Shown here: positions 12,628 to 24,906 of the stretch, piece after piece
Position numbering within the stretch: position 1 is the first letter of the stretch
Layout: every line of letters begins with the position of its first letter
Origin: Ectocarpus siliculosus
Taxonomy: Eukaryota; Sar; Phaeophyceae; Ectocarpales; Ectocarpaceae
NCBI GenBank assembly: GCA_000310025.1
Contig: FN649740.1
Span: 4,337,175-4,401,174, forward strand
Length of the DNA stretch: 64,000 bases
Direction of reading: 5' to 3'
Program-made: the position numbers and the translations under genes
Notes under the pieces: model-generated
Databases searched by the model: none
Seen by the model: only the letters and a program-made list of their open reading frames with translations
What the model was told of the DNA's origin: nothing

Positions 12628-13186
12628 TGTCAGGGATATTCACGTGTCCATGTAGACAGTAGCCAAGTTATATCCCTTCCTTCCGTGTTCGCTGCAGGCA
12701 ACATCGACAAAAAAAAAGTAGTCGTAGCCGAGCTACGACAGAAAGATTCTTTGTGCACGCTAGGTCTGCAGTATGCTGTAATACCGTTATCCGCAGCCAG
12801 CAGTAGCAAGCAGACGTGCAGATATAGTAGGGCACAGACCACATGCTATGTGACACGTTCCCGCACGGGACTGTCAGCGAACGGTTGATTGTTTGGGGTC
12901 CCCAACAGTAGATATTGTTTATATTGTGTTAGTGATGGACAGCTGGCCCGCGCGCCTCTCGCTCTCGCTCTCATCTTCTACCATCAAGACCTGGCCTTGG
13001 AGTCAGCCAGTAACAACGACATCTTGTATCTCATCGTTCCGAGAGTCACCGAGTTGCGTAAGAGCACTCAGCAGTGTTCCACCTGTCACATACAGCAGGC
13101 TGTCTTGCTTCTCAGCGAGCACATGCGGTAAGCTTTCCAAAGCGGTCCAGCCCGACGCACTACCGCTGGAAGCTTGTCACCAAGAA
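12628..13186. repeat. Right long terminal repeat
   Basis: It starts TGTCAGGGATATT and ends CACCAAGAA next to the CATG target duplication. The polypurine tract just upstream (GAGGG at 12620-12623) is weak. Confidence 0.83.
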
Positions 13187-15958
13187 CATGCGCAAATTCT
13201 TTCTCCAATTCCTTTTGTTTTCATGAAGCCGAGCCTCGGATGAAATATGTTTCAGTTTGGTTGTTGCTGTGTGTTTGTAGGATAATATTCATGAAAACAT
13301 CGCAGAATCATGTGTGGGGGGGGTGGGGGGGGGCACCGTGATATACATGCGAAAACCGCAGAATACTATTATAGGGGGGTCCGAGGTCACACACAATGAA
13401 CCTAGTGTATCTACCAGTATTTCCACACTTACGAGTTATCAGTGAAGGTGGAGTTCCTGAGGATGACAACAGGTCCAGGCTCGTCAACATCATCACCCGG
13501 AAAGCCTTCTCCGGACGACAGTGTCACCACCCCTCCCTTGCAGGATCGGTTGAGAGGCGGGGGGGGGGTTGGGCGTTGTTTTGGTTCTCGTGGGAGGTGG
13601 GGCGGGGCGACGGTTCGGTCAAGATAATTTGCCTTCTTAGTTGTAGGACGACTACAGGAGTACCAGACGAAGATAACTGGGTGAGGCAACAGTAATGCTC
13701 TTGATTTGAGCGTTAGTTTGGCTAATTCGGCAATGACGGCACCCATCACAAAGGAAGCAATAGCGGCAGCACCAGCACCAGCAATAACAATGCCCCATGT
13801 AAACACAATCACCGCCAACCAGCACTTGTACCCACCACTGCCACCACCCCCACCACCACAATGCTATTCGACCCTCCCCCCTCGAAGACCAGCTCAGATT
13901 ATCGGTCCTGCGGGAACAAACGCTCCGTCCTCTCGAGGACGCGTGGTCAAACCACCCAGGCACGCCAAAAAGCGCGGGACGCCCGCCCCCCCTGCGTGCT
14001 CCGTCGCAGCTTGTAGGGAAGGGGGGTCAGTCAATCGTCTAACGACAACGGCACGCCCGGCTGTGAGTACGCCCCCCCCTCAACAAAAACCAGTTGCTCA
14101 CCTTCTTGCCGCAGTAGTTGTCCGTAAGCAGGCTGTCCGCCACCAGCAGGGTGATACCCCAGGCTACCGCCACGGCACCACCGTCCCCCTGCGGATCGTC
14201 CTCTATCTCCCGGCCGGTCTCGCTCTTCTCCACCGTGCAACGGTGGAGCTCGATATAGGTAGAATCCCCATCGCTGCCGATGACAATGGCGCCCCCCTTT
14301 TTTGGGACGAGAATCGGATCCGCAAATCGCAGCCGGGAAAAATGTTTCGTCGCCGTGGGGGGGGGGGGTTACTGATGTTCAGAACGCCGTAGTCGTTAGA
14401 CCATTGACCACGCTCCGTCTTCTCGAGGACGGAGCGGGGGTGGGGGGTGTACTCATGAAAACGTATGCTGTAGTAGTCAAGACCATTTCCCTCGCGTCCC
14501 TACGTCGCCGGGACGGAAGGATATGCCGGATATTCACGGTCCAGGCTACGCTGCACAAGGATGGACCAAGAAGCTGGCCATTGTCCTTGCGTGCGGAACC
14601 TTACTGTTACTAGATTCAACCTCGTCGACCGCAAACACCGCGCAACAGACCCTTGATACTGAAAACAAACAATGCTGTGCTTTTCTGCACTCAGGGTCGT
14701 TTTGAACAGCAGCTATATATTTCGCTTCCAAATTTCCGAATCCGCAGATAATAGAACCTCGATATTCGACCGGGGGACAAAATTTGAAATTTCCAAATTT
14801 GGAAACTACTGGCACCCAAAATTTTGGGTTAACGAGTCGATTCCAAACTTATTGAAAGTATTGGCATATGCGAAATCAGAATTTGGAAACTTGGAAGCAA
14901 CACAGATGTGTTTAAAACGGGCCTTATCCGCACGAACTCACAAGGCTACTACAAGACGAGACCGGCAATAGGAACACATACAAACACACGCTATGCACTA
15001 CGGCATTTCCATTAAAGACGACAGAGGGTGCTGCCTCGCCCGCATGTCGAACCTACGAGCATTCGTAACACTCACACCGCCGAATTGACCGCCTCACAAA
15101 TCTCGCAATCGTGAAAAATACCGAGAAAAATCGTCCGCGAGACACCCGTGACCTCTTCACCCGCCCGAAAGAAACAAGACCCCAGGAACAAACACAAGAA
15201 TATGTGCTGCTCGGCGAACGGTAGAAGCACAAGTTGGCCATCATCGGGACAACATAAATGAATTCATTGCAAATCTGTCCCGACCTCTTTCATCTGTGCA
15301 AGAGAGGAATTCCTTGTATTTCTGTAGAAAACAAATGATACACATATATGTACCGAAGACGACGGTTTCGGCGTACCTTGCGGCCTACGTCGTTCTTGAA
15401 GAACACGGTGTCGTTGGCCCCACAGGCCGCCAAGCCGTCGAAAGAAGTGTTGCACGTGGTGAAGGAGATGGCGCCGCCCTCCCCGATCTCGTCATCTGTA
15501 CACCAACAAAAAAACGTCAACCGTGCGATAAAATCGTCAGTCAAGAAACGGTTTCACTCATGGTCAGGACATGATGATGCCGTACGCACAGTTGCAATCA
15601 TGATCAATATCCTACATGAGCCATATGTACGATTTAACTCGTGACAAGTATAATATGGTGATGTCATATGTACAGATTGACGAATTGTCACAAATCGGGT
15701 AAAGTTGTCACGCCGTTGACGAAGGAACACATTCGAAGGACAATATTTCAGTTGCCGGGCGGACAGACAGGTAGCGACGCGGCCGGCGGAAGAGGGGGAG
15801 GACAGGGGAGGATGATCGAGTCGGAGGAGGAACAACCCGGAAGTCAGTGGCCTGCGCACAGAGAGAGAGAAAATTTCTAGCGGCGGAAGCATCTTTCAAA
15901 GCGATCGATATCCTACAACCATGCAAGTAGCGCCCCCACTTGAGAAATGCTGAATACC

Positions 15959-16095
15959 TCACGGCGCTTCGCGCTTGATGATATGACATGATAGCCTGGT
16001 CCTGTGGGAACAATGCTCCCCTCTGTCCTCTCGAGGACGCGTGGTCAAAGTCCTGACCGCGAAGAGATGCACAACATGAGTTCGTCCCTCAACCC
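15959..16095. repeat. Short dispersed repeat (CTCTCGAGGACGCGTGGTC family)
   Basis: A unit of about 130 bp from CTCACGGCGCTTCGCGCTTG through GTCCTCTCGAGGACGCGTGG to a C-rich end beside exon 2. Relatives lie at 13901-14060, 14390-14450 (inverted), 31500-31545, 41953-42100, 43780-43835, 47770-47950, 48270-48330 (inverted) and 49898-50035. Confidence 0.65.
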
Positions 16096-16660
16096 CCTGC
16101 AACCTCACCGTCTTCCCTGTTGGCGCTCCCAGCCGTGTTGTTGTAGAAGACCGAATCCAGCACCGATATCTGCCCCATCCACTGGTGCATGCCGCCCCCC
16201 TTCTTGCTGGCGAAACACTTCTCGAACAGGCAGCCGTCGACAAGCACGTCCGTGAACTCCGTCTATTACAAACAAAAACGATAAAAACGGGACAGTAAAC
16301 CCTCCCCACAAAAGGTGGTGTGATATTGGTATTCCTGGGAGTCTTTAGGGGCCAGTAGACAAGAAAGTTGTCATGAAGCTGGCGGACTGCTATTAGTCCC
16401 GTGGTTCGAATAACGGCGGAACCATATGTCCCAGTAGTCGACCCCCCTCTCCGCTTTGTACTGATTGAGGTGCTCGGCAGCGACTACTGTTGTCTTCGGG
16501 GTTCCGGGTGTTATGCGGATGATAATATGGGTAGATGGAAACGACCCGCGGGGACCCTCTTGCCTCCCTGATGTCTGTCACTGGTAAGTAATGATGCAAA
16601 GTTCTTGAGCCTACCATACTATCTCGTTCGTCCCCTGGAGAAGCTGCTCCACCGCAAACA

Positions 16661-16884
16661 TACCGCATGTGACAAAAGATGCCACACGCCCTGGATCGTC
16701 GTTCACAGCTCCCACTACTCCACGACGAAGAAGATGTACAAGTTCAACGACAACATACGTTTTCGGAAAGCTCTCGAAGAGACGGTTCCATCTTCGGCAC
16801 CGCCGCTCTTTTCTCTTTTCTTCTACGGGGAAGTCGAGCTTTGAAATCAGTCCGGAGGGTGTGGAGTCTTGCGTCAACTACGGT
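16661..16884. mobile_element. MITE, same family (copy A)
   Basis: It starts TACCGCATGTGACAAAAGAT and ends GTCTTGCGTCAACTACGGTA, diverged inverted repeats. The core has ACGTTTTCGGAAAGCTCTCG. The same site is filled in copy B (50618-50844), so this insertion predates the duplication. Confidence 0.75.
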
Positions 16885-17078
16885 AGTCTCTCGTCCACAC
16901 AGCAGTTAGCTCCGGCGTTTAACACGTCCATTTGGGGTCGAGGCTCAACTTCTTATTTCGTCACCACGGTCAATATAGCATATGGTGCAGGATCCACGGG
17001 TAAGGGTGTGTTTCTTCGTCCATTTTCTCCAACATCTGAGCCTTTGTTCGCTAACTGTGCTACCCCGACAAACCTCAC

Positions 17079-18401
17079 CCCGATCGCACCGCCGGCCCCG
17101 TCGACGTCCTCGTCCCCCGGCAACGGCACATCTCCGGCCTCACAGCGGCGGAACACGGACCCGCGCACGACCAAGGTCGAGCCGTTCGCAAAGATTCCTC
17201 CGCCCCAGTAGTCGGCTTAGTTCTCCTCAAACTCGCACCCGGTGACGGTCACGTTGGAGTCGATGGCGTGAACGCCTCCTCCGCTGATCACCACGGTAGC
17301 GATGGCGGTTTCATTGACGCCGGAGGTGGTTGTGCTGTTGGCACCGTCGGCGGCGGCGTCCGTGCTGGCGGCGTGGGTGAACGAGCCCGTGGAGTTGGAC
17401 GTGTAGCCACCGCGGACCGCTAGGCTGTCGAGGAAGAGCTGTCCGCCATCGACGAAAAAGAGCGGTCCCGTCGGTGCCGTTGTTTCGGCCTCCTCACCCT
17501 CTTGCGTACTGGAGGGTAATGTGGAGGAAGAGTTGCCGCTCGAGGACGTACCGCTGCCGCTAGTAGTCGTTGTCGACGCCGCCGCGAACGTTCCCATCGC
17601 GACGGAGGTCAGGCCGTTCGGCAGCGGGGGCAGCCTGTTCGACAGCGCCTCCACCCACTCCTGGTCTCTCTCGACGCTGCTGCTAGTGCTACTGCTGCTG
17701 CTGCTGCTGCTGCTGCTAGTGGTACTGCTGGTGGTGCTAGCACTTCCGCTGCTTCCAACAGCAGCACTCGAGTCGCCGGCGGCGGCACTGCTGCTCCCGC
17801 TACTGGGCGTGGTGGCGTTGCTACCGCTGCCGCTGTTGCCGGGCTCGCCGAAGATGCGCACCGTCGTCCCGCGGCCGATGTAAATCGTCCCGGGAACGGC
17901 CACCTCGCCCAGCCAGGACACGTTGAACTCCCCGCCCTCGCAGTCGAAGAGGCTCAAGAGCTCCCCCCCGTCGCTTTCCGGCGTAACCGTCACCTCCTCC
18001 GCCCCCAGCCCGCCCGCCACCGCGCAAGGCGCCGCCATCACCCCCATCCCGAGGGGTACACCCCTCGCCAGCACCGCGGAGCCCCGCCCCCCCCTCAAGC
18101 GCGCGGTCGAGCTCGACGGGTTATTGATCCGCGGCGTCGCGAGCATGGCGGCGAAGAGAACCAGGAAGGCATTTCTGAGGGAGTGGCGGGCGATCGCGGG
18201 GGCAGACCGCCGCCTCGCCGTGGCGCTGGCGGTGTCGCTCCTACCGGCGGCGACGTCGGGTCGGAATCGCCGTTGATCTCTAGCTTCCAGAGCCGTTCGT
18301 TTCTCGCCTCCCGTCGGGAGTGCTCTCCTTCTCCTCCTCCGCGCAACGTCTTTTGCCTCCTGCTGGCAGGCACGCTGGTTAGTCTGGCCCCTGCTTCGCA
18401 T
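17079..18401 (-). pseudogene. Copy A exon 1 with nonsense codon
   Basis: Start ATG is 18399-18401 (MRSRGQ). The Arg-rich stretch, hydrophobic segment NAFLVLFAAMLATP and Ser linker match copy B. TTA on the plus strand at 17217-17219 reads TAA on the coding strand, where copy B has TAC. The frame after it stays open to the GTGAGG donor at 17073-17078, so a single C-to-A change explains the break. Confidence 0.85.
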
Positions 18402-18778
18402 CGCTTGTTCTGCTTCCGCCCCTGGAGGCCGGCAACCTTCTCCGCGCTCGTTTCTGGAAACCGTCGAAGGGACCACACTCTTCTCAAGTGACCTGCGGAA
18501 ATCCAAGCACCGCAAGATGCAGGCAGCCGGGATGGCGTGAAGATAGGGGGAGGGGGGGGGGTCAGTAAGCGGAGGGAGACGGAAGAGGTGGCGAGTTCTG
18601 CAAGACGGAGGGAGAGGGTGGGGGGGGGGTTAGCAAGACGGAGGGAAAGGTGAGAGAGAAGGAATATCGACGTGGCTGAAACGAAACCAAAGCCGATTCC
18701 AAGGCATCTACAAGCTGTAGCGTGAGGGGGATAGTTAGAGAGAGTTAAACGGTGCGGGCATATCTTGCAGGTGGTGTT

Positions 18779-19000
18779 ACCGCAGGTGACGTAAGACAGC
18801 ACCCCCCTTGTACCAACGTTCCAAGCTCGATTACTCCGCGACGAAGAGGATGAACAAATCAAACGATTCGTTTCGGAAAGCTCTCAACGAGATGCCTCCA
18901 ACCCGCTTTTTTTCGGCTTCGTCACTCTTTTGGCGTGGAGTAAAACGTTCTTTGAAAACCATTCCAGGGGGTGTGACGCCTTGTGTTACCCACGGCGGTA
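18779..19000. mobile_element. MITE, same family, upstream of copy A
   Basis: Ends TACCGCAGGTGACG and CTTGTGTTACCCACGGCGGTA-like. The core has GATTCGTTTCGGAAAGCTCTC. It lies about 380 bp upstream of the copy A ATG and is shared with copy B. Confidence 0.72.
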
Positions 19001-19272
19001 TTTCGCAGGTTCACAGGAACAACAAACAAACGCGTTTGCTCTCCTAGATTATTAATAAATGCAGCAGGAAATAAGAAATAAATCCCGACGACAGGCACCA
19101 CACCGTAGGACATGAGACGCGAAACCTTCCAGCGAACCCACGCGCCGGGCAGGAACAGATGTTGCCGAACGAGACTGATATCGGCGCTGGTGGTGGAGAT
19201 TCGTGCGTATAACCAAACCACTGAAACAGGTCGATGCGCACATGGGGGGAACTCTTGGATTTCTGATATAAA

Positions 19273-19360
19273 GTTGGTCGCTGCACACGAATGCGGTCAG
19301 TGCAGTCACCGCTGAAGTTGGTCGCTGCACACGAATGTGGTCAGTGCAGTCACCGCTGCG
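19273..19360. repeat. 44-bp tandem duplication upstream of copy A
   Basis: GTTGGTCGCTGCACACGAAT...GTCAGTGCAGTCACCGCTG occurs twice in a row with one base difference. Copy B has a single diverged unit near 53264. Confidence 0.8.
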
Positions 19361-19605
19361 CCGGGCCATGGACACGAACAAATCATCACGACACCCATGT
19401 TGCTCCATTTGTCTGTACATTGGAATGCACGTGTAGGTTGCACAAGAAGACGGTAATCCATTTGTTTGCGCGTCGTTCGTCATGGTCCTGCGAGTTTACA
19501 CATTGTATTCACATTGTATTCAAGTTGAATTTAGAAGAACGGAATCCAATGATTCGCGGAGACGAGAACGTAAGACGAACGCACCTTTGATTTTGCTTTG
19601 TCCAA

Positions 19606-22600
19606 ATGACCGAAAGTTAACTCCCAATCTTCTCGTGATCAATTCTTATGCGTCGTGGTAATCAATCCTACCGGAGCTCCGACGCTTTTTGAATTGCCAC
19701 TCTTGGGGGAATGAGATGCCCAAAATGCCACTAATATTATTGAAGACCCCGTGTATTGAGGACCCGTCCTCAATAATTGTGGTAAAATGCCACTAAATAA
19801 CCGGGTTGCGATTGTGACACGAGATTTTGATGCCACTATAATCGGGAATTTCACTCTTCATGGTGCCACCAACTGCAGTATATCGGGACCATTACTGCTG
19901 TACTGTATGTGTTATGCTGGGACGGGGTAAAAGGGAAGCTGTTTGTTGGAAGCTGTTGATGATGGTCGGGGGTCTGAAAATACCGCGGCTCGAGTGAGTC
20001 TAGACTATTTGGCGAAAAACAACCCTGTGAATCTCTCTATTCGGTACCCCTCGGTCTGAGTATGTATCTTCAAGGTAGATAGATCTGAGAACATCGTAGT
20101 CCACCATCACTCGCCAAGATGTGTAAGGCCATGAGACAAAACCAGACCAGGGCGCGACAGCGGGCCAGGAGAAGAGAATCCCAAACCAAAGGTAGGACGA
20201 GCAGTGCCCACAACAAAAAAACTGCAAGTGGTATGTCTTGCTTCTCGCAGTTTAGTCTACAGAACAGCACACAATTACTGCTGTACTCACCACTTCGTGT
20301 GACCGGGTGTGGCTAAAGTCCTGCAACGGCTGTGTCCTGTCCGTGCCCGTGCCGAGGGCCGAAGGGAAGAGAGACGAAGCGTGTGCGTGCGCGTCGGGGG
20401 TTCGGGTATTGGAGCAGCAATCTGTCCGCGAAGACGCGGACGACTTCTTGCTCGCGTGATCATTTCAATCGGTACAGAAGGGAGAGGTTTTATGGGTACA
20501 TTGGGAGAGAATAACTTCAATGGGAAAGGGAAATGGTGTGGCGAGGAATATCATCTTCTGCGAAAGTTCGGTTGGGTCCATTTTCTCCGACGTCGGGTAT
20601 ATGAGCAACGCGGATTTCACCGTCCGCGTGATGTCCATACAATCAAGGTCCTACTGTGCGTACGAAAGAACGTTCGTTGAACTCTCCTTCTGGTCCGCGG
20701 GACTGTATCCATGGTGTTTTGTCCAATCATTACTGTACAGAAATATGCATATGCATAGCATCGGTAGCAGTTCTAATGTAGCCGATCATGACCAGCCCGC
20801 ACCGCGTGCGTTGGGCGCATCATCTTCCATCGTGCTTTGCGCACTGCAGCTTTGTCGCTACGACGTATTGCCTTGTGAAAGAACCTGAGGCGTGGTTTCA
20901 GTGCTGTAGCGTGCAGCAAGCGTCTACAGTACGTAAATAGGTCGGGTCTCCCACACTTTTTCTACATTTAGTTTTGCAGTTTTGCGAAACTCCGCCCATG
21001 GCCCATGGAGCCGTGGGCTGCCCAAGGGTTCCACGTGATGCCATTGGGCAGCCCATGAGGCACCTATGGGCTGCCCCATGGGCACTTGGCACCCATGGGC
21101 AGCCCATAACAGGGAATGAATGCCCATCGGCAGCCCATTGGCGACCCATGGACCGTCAAAATGAGTGCCGATGCCTCGTGGATTCTGTCCCCAGGGTCAA
21201 ATTGTTTTTCGCCGCTCTCCTTCCGTGGCATGAAAGTAGGCGTGGGAAAGGCTATGTAGTAACCTTTTCCGCTGTTTTCCGGCGTCAAATGCAGCGTGTC
21301 CCCGGGGTTTCGATGGAATAGCCGTTTCTCCCCCATTCCCGGGGTTTGCAATGGGGAGGCGGGGTGTGGACAGTGCAGGACAGACGCTCTCAGAGGTGTC
21401 TTGGGGAACTAACTAGAGTCAGGCAGGATCGCCAGGCAACGGGCCACTGCGAATGCGGTGTCGAGAGGACCGGGCGGAAGAGTCGCGCGTGAGTGAGAGT
21501 TGCGTTTGGGAGTTCGTGTGTGTGCAGTGCCGTGTGTGTGAGCAAGAGAGAGGATGTCCGTTGTACCGCATCTGCAGCCGACTGATACAAACCGATCGAT
21601 CTGGACGAACGAGCAGCAGAGAGAAGCAACATCTGGATTTCGACCCACACAAAGAGACATCGAACGAAACCGCGAGGTATTCATTCCTGTGCTAACCAGA
21701 CGTCCTTGATAAAAATAGAGCACACAAGGATGGTATTAATTACCACCGCGTTAGTTCCGCCGCTCTTTCTTTCCTCGTTCGCCCACCGTGTGATATCAAA
21801 GGGCCCGAAAACTCACGCACAATAAAACGCGATCAACGGAAAGCTGAAACAGACATAATTTGAATACGTGAGCTTTCCGTACGGCCAATTTTCAACAACC
21901 CGGACCCGCCCTACATGCGCCTGATGTATCTAACTACATGCTTGCATTTACAAGGTTATCATGTCGACCAAGGCTTCCAATACGCGATTTTGCCGAAGGC
22001 CACAACCCTCTCCCAAGTTCCCCCTCTAGCGCGTTCAATAACGACGAATTTCCCGCGAGGTTCACTACCTGTTGCCAGATACGACCAATCAAGGTTTCGT
22101 ACCAACAACCAACCACGCTCCTCAGAAGAACTCAACCAGTAAAATGCATCCGCTCCCTTCAAGCTCGCCGTGCATAAACGTCGAGTTTCCCGCTTCAGTA
22201 CAGCACCAACCACCGCCCTCGCGCACCAAACATGCTTCCGTTCCCTCCAAGCTCGCCGTTCGTACAAGGGGCACGGGCAAGCTACTTTCCGCTTAGCGTG
22301 CAAGGGGCACGTACGTGTGTCATGAATGTTGAACCACGCAACCAACCGTACACCGCAAAGCCGTGCCAGACTAGCCGGCTCTTCTTACAAGTGCTTCTGC
22401 AGGTGAATAAAAAACGCAATCATGACGATGACACATACCCGTACAACATGTACATTGCCCTAACAAACTTGTAAACTTGGTACCTGCACTGGTGCTTGCG
22501 TCACCATCGGGAACTACCGTATGTTCGCGGGCATCACTTGCTGGAAGGGGGAAACGCTGTAGTCTATTTCTCGATCCTAGCCTTTTGATTAACTACTCCT

Positions 22601-24593
22601 GAAATATCGACAATCAATCAATATATATTTATCTACCAACAGCCTCACGTGCCAAATGCAAAGGACAACGTATCTCACCCCTGGTACAGGACTTCCCGTA
22701 TCGTGAGAGCGATCGATCATCGTCAGTTGACGGAGGAGCTATCAAAATGCCCAACGAATCGTCACACAACCAACCCCCGCCGTCTAAGTCAACCTGGAGA
22801 AGGGAGTACATACTTTCCATACCATCATCATCCCCTCTACCATGTTACAGGCGCGTCCTCGGAAGGTATCGTCGCGTGAGGCTACCAATCAGCCGCCATC
22901 AACGAGCGATCTTTGCGCACACTCTCCCCTCAGTCACCGCACCGCTTAACAATACCCGCAGCAGAACACCACGTGAACGAATACTCGCCGGATAGACAAG
23001 AAAGCAACAACCAAGAGCCGCTGATTGATACAAAGTTACCGAGCGCCTAAAGGCTTTCACGTGCAAACATAAAACATAAACGAGTGCCGAATTAACCAGC
23101 GGTTGCGCAAAAGCACCGCATTATCACCGCACTCCTTTTAATACCGGGACAGACAGGAGTCACGCAACACAAAAAAAAAAGTAGGCCGAACTAAACAAAG
23201 TTATCGAGCGCCGCCAGCGCTTTGACATGCAAACATGTACGAGTATGCCACCGTAAAGAATGCTCTTCTACGCATATGCATGCAGAGAAAGAAAAATGCT
23301 GCTGGTAGACTATACCTCATGCATCGATAGATGCAAAACAAATAAGTCATAAAACAAAAAAATGACATTCTGCATGCAAAGTTTGTTGCGCAAACATATG
23401 CCCCTGTACTTAAGCCATCATGCCCGAAACAAAATTGAGGCCGCCCTGTTGCAATGGACAGACGAGGACTATCCATCAACTCGAGAGGACCAAAATATCA
23501 ACGCTTTTAACGGAGATCGAAATTCTATCATCGTTTGCATGTAAAAAAAGAACGAAAAGAACACGGAGGACAAACCACTCGGAGATGACCAGGACACGAG
23601 CCATAAAACAATTACGTGTTGGTGCCACACGTTTTTTCCAGAGCAAATCGACCAGGGCGCCAACAGAGCCAAGAGAGCACTACCCACCTCAAGGCATTGA
23701 CTCTACAGCATGCCCCAAAGAGGGGCCGCAGAAGGACCAGCCATAACAACAAAAACAAATGACGATGGAAATGAGCTATGAGAAAAATTAAAAAAAAAAA
23801 TGCTTCTGTTTTTTTTTTCTACCACATGCACGCCATGTCCAAAAGTCGCGACCAAAGCAGGCCAAATCTTGAGTGGATCCTCCTATCAACCATCTTCACA
23901 TACAGAGCTGCGCAGCCAACCGTAGACCCCATGTCCTTCCGCAAACAATACATGCCAACAGAAGCGGCAAGCCCCGGTTATCGGAAGGCGTGTGCTTCTG
24001 TCAATTGGCAACACAGTGGCTGGCATCCGCCAAGAAATAAAAAACAATCAAGATTCCGCGCCCAAAACAAGAGTTCCAGGCCGGCATCCGCAAAGAAATA
24101 AACAGTCGAGAAACCATGCCCAACACGACCACCCATGTGTCAATGCATGAATGAAAAGAGGCTTAGCATTGACTGGACCCAGTTCACAGGAAGCTAAATA
24201 TTTTGCACCCGGAACCAAATGGCTGGTCCGCCTCGTGGGCTCTTGTTGTGGTCGAAAGGCTCACCAGCCTCCCTCCCGCTCTTATCCTCCTTAGGCCGTG
24301 CGTTTTTGGTACATACTGGAAGCAGAGCTCGGACACAACGATATTATCACGAAAAACGTAATAAAAAAAACAAGAGATTGCACAAACGCGTCTCGCCCAG
24401 CAGCAAAAATAATGTACCAATACTCTTGTCTCCGACACACAACAACCATCTTTTGCCGTGACCCATAGGGACAGAAACATTCCTCCTCAAGGCCGCTGCC
24501 GAAAACAACGAGCGACGTCAACATCACACTGACGCCGAAGCAACCACCTACCGCCCGGCCCAACCATGTCCGTTGCTGGTGCCCTTCATCTTC
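19606..24593. other. Intergenic region, no convincing gene
   Basis: Between the duplicate's 5' flank and the stop of the intact gene. I find only short frames without splice support. It holds the palindromic cluster at 21 kb, two related segments (AAAGTTACCGAGCGCC near 23033 and AAAGTTATCGAGCGCC near 23198) and AT-rich simple sequence. The 3' untranslated region of the intact gene should lie just below 24594, but no clear polyadenylation signal stands out. Confidence 0.6.
20990..21155. repeat. Cluster of palindromic CCCATGGGCAGCCCAT motifs
   Basis: GGGCAGCCCAT, ATGGGCTGCCC, CCCATGGCCCATGG and CACCCATGGGCAGCCCAT alternate in both orientations over about 165 bp and can form many competing hairpins. 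I see no gene here. Confidence 0.8.
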
Positions 24594-24906
24594 TCACTCC
24601 GTCCCTTCCACCAACGGCGACGACTCCGGACCGGGGTCGCCGGTGTTTATTGCTACCCCCCCACCGCCGGTCGCGGGGGCCCCTCCGCCGCCCCACGCAA
24701 CCGGGTACGACCCACCCCCCCTACGGAGAGGAGCAGCAGAAGCAGAAGCAGAAACAGAAGCGACAGAGTTTACGGAACGTCTGCCAGCGACGCTGGGGCC
24801 GCCGGTACCGCTGGGAGACGCGTTGATGGACGGAGCCCCCCAAAAGGTGGAGGGTACCGCCACCGTGCTCGCAACCGAGTGCCCCCCGGGGTCCCGGGAA
24901 AAAAAC
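24594..24906 (-). CDS. Exon 31 (terminal): Ser/Gly-rich tail
   Basis: 313 bp to the TGA at 24594-24596. Acceptor TTGGAAG. One base plus 104 codons including stop fits the phase of exon 30. It encodes FFSRDPGGHSVASTVAVPST, a Ser/Ala/Gly-rich region and PGPESSPLVEGTE. The evidence is phase and an open frame only; there is no recognisable domain. Confidence 0.5.

Larger units (their letters stand above)
9647..13186. mobile_element. Non-autonomous LTR retrotransposon in an intron of copy A
   Basis: Two direct repeats (9647-10250 and 12628-13186) both start TGTCAGGG and end near CACCAAGA, and flank a 2.4-kb interior. CATG flanks the element on both sides (9643-9646, 13187-13190) as a likely 4-bp target duplication (5 bp with one mismatch). 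The site is empty in copy B near 46475. Directly after the left LTR, GGTTATGAGCC (10251-10261) is complementary to the anticodon arm of an initiator Met tRNA (GGCTCATAACC), the half-tRNA primer site used by copia-like elements. I see no gag, protease, integrase or reverse transcriptase, so it must be mobilised in trans. The LTRs differ by substitutions and small indels. The terminal dinucleotides are not the standard TG...CA. Confidence 0.85.
540..18401 (-). pseudogene. Copy A: partial tandem duplicate of the receptor-like gene, exons 1-16, premature stop
   Basis: Copy A exons, 5' to 3': 17079-18401, 16109-16262, 15377-15495, 14102-14296, 13433-13536, 9185-9365, 8452-8575, 7574-7725, 7067-7269, 5882-5993, 5359-5466, 4372-4504, 2665-2858, 1897-2198, 1162-1456, 540-647. 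Exons 2-16 have exactly the lengths of the intact gene, with the same phases and conserved GT-AG sites. Exon 1 is longer by 6 bp in the Ser-rich linker. A TAA at 17217-17219 replaces the Tyr codon of EENYADYW, so translation would end after 394 residues. No sequence like exons 17-31 is seen to the left, where the window ends in a fold-back palindrome. The membrane domain is therefore absent here, though it could lie beyond the edge. A 3.5-kb LTR element sits in the intron between exons 5 and 6. The even exon preservation suggests inactivation was late. Confidence 0.78.
200..19605. repeat. Segmental duplication, copy A
   Basis: This unit is collinear with copy B from about 35520 to 53605. It contains exons 1-16, their introns and about 1.2 kb upstream of the ATG. 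Homology ends on the right near the shared GCGGAGACGAGAACGT sequence (about 19557 here). The length difference is explained by element insertions listed separately. Confidence 0.88.

Noticed and set aside
20309-20890. Open frames of about 120 codons on the plus strand
   Set aside because: No domain-like pattern, no splice signals in agreement, codon make-up unlike the two real genes.
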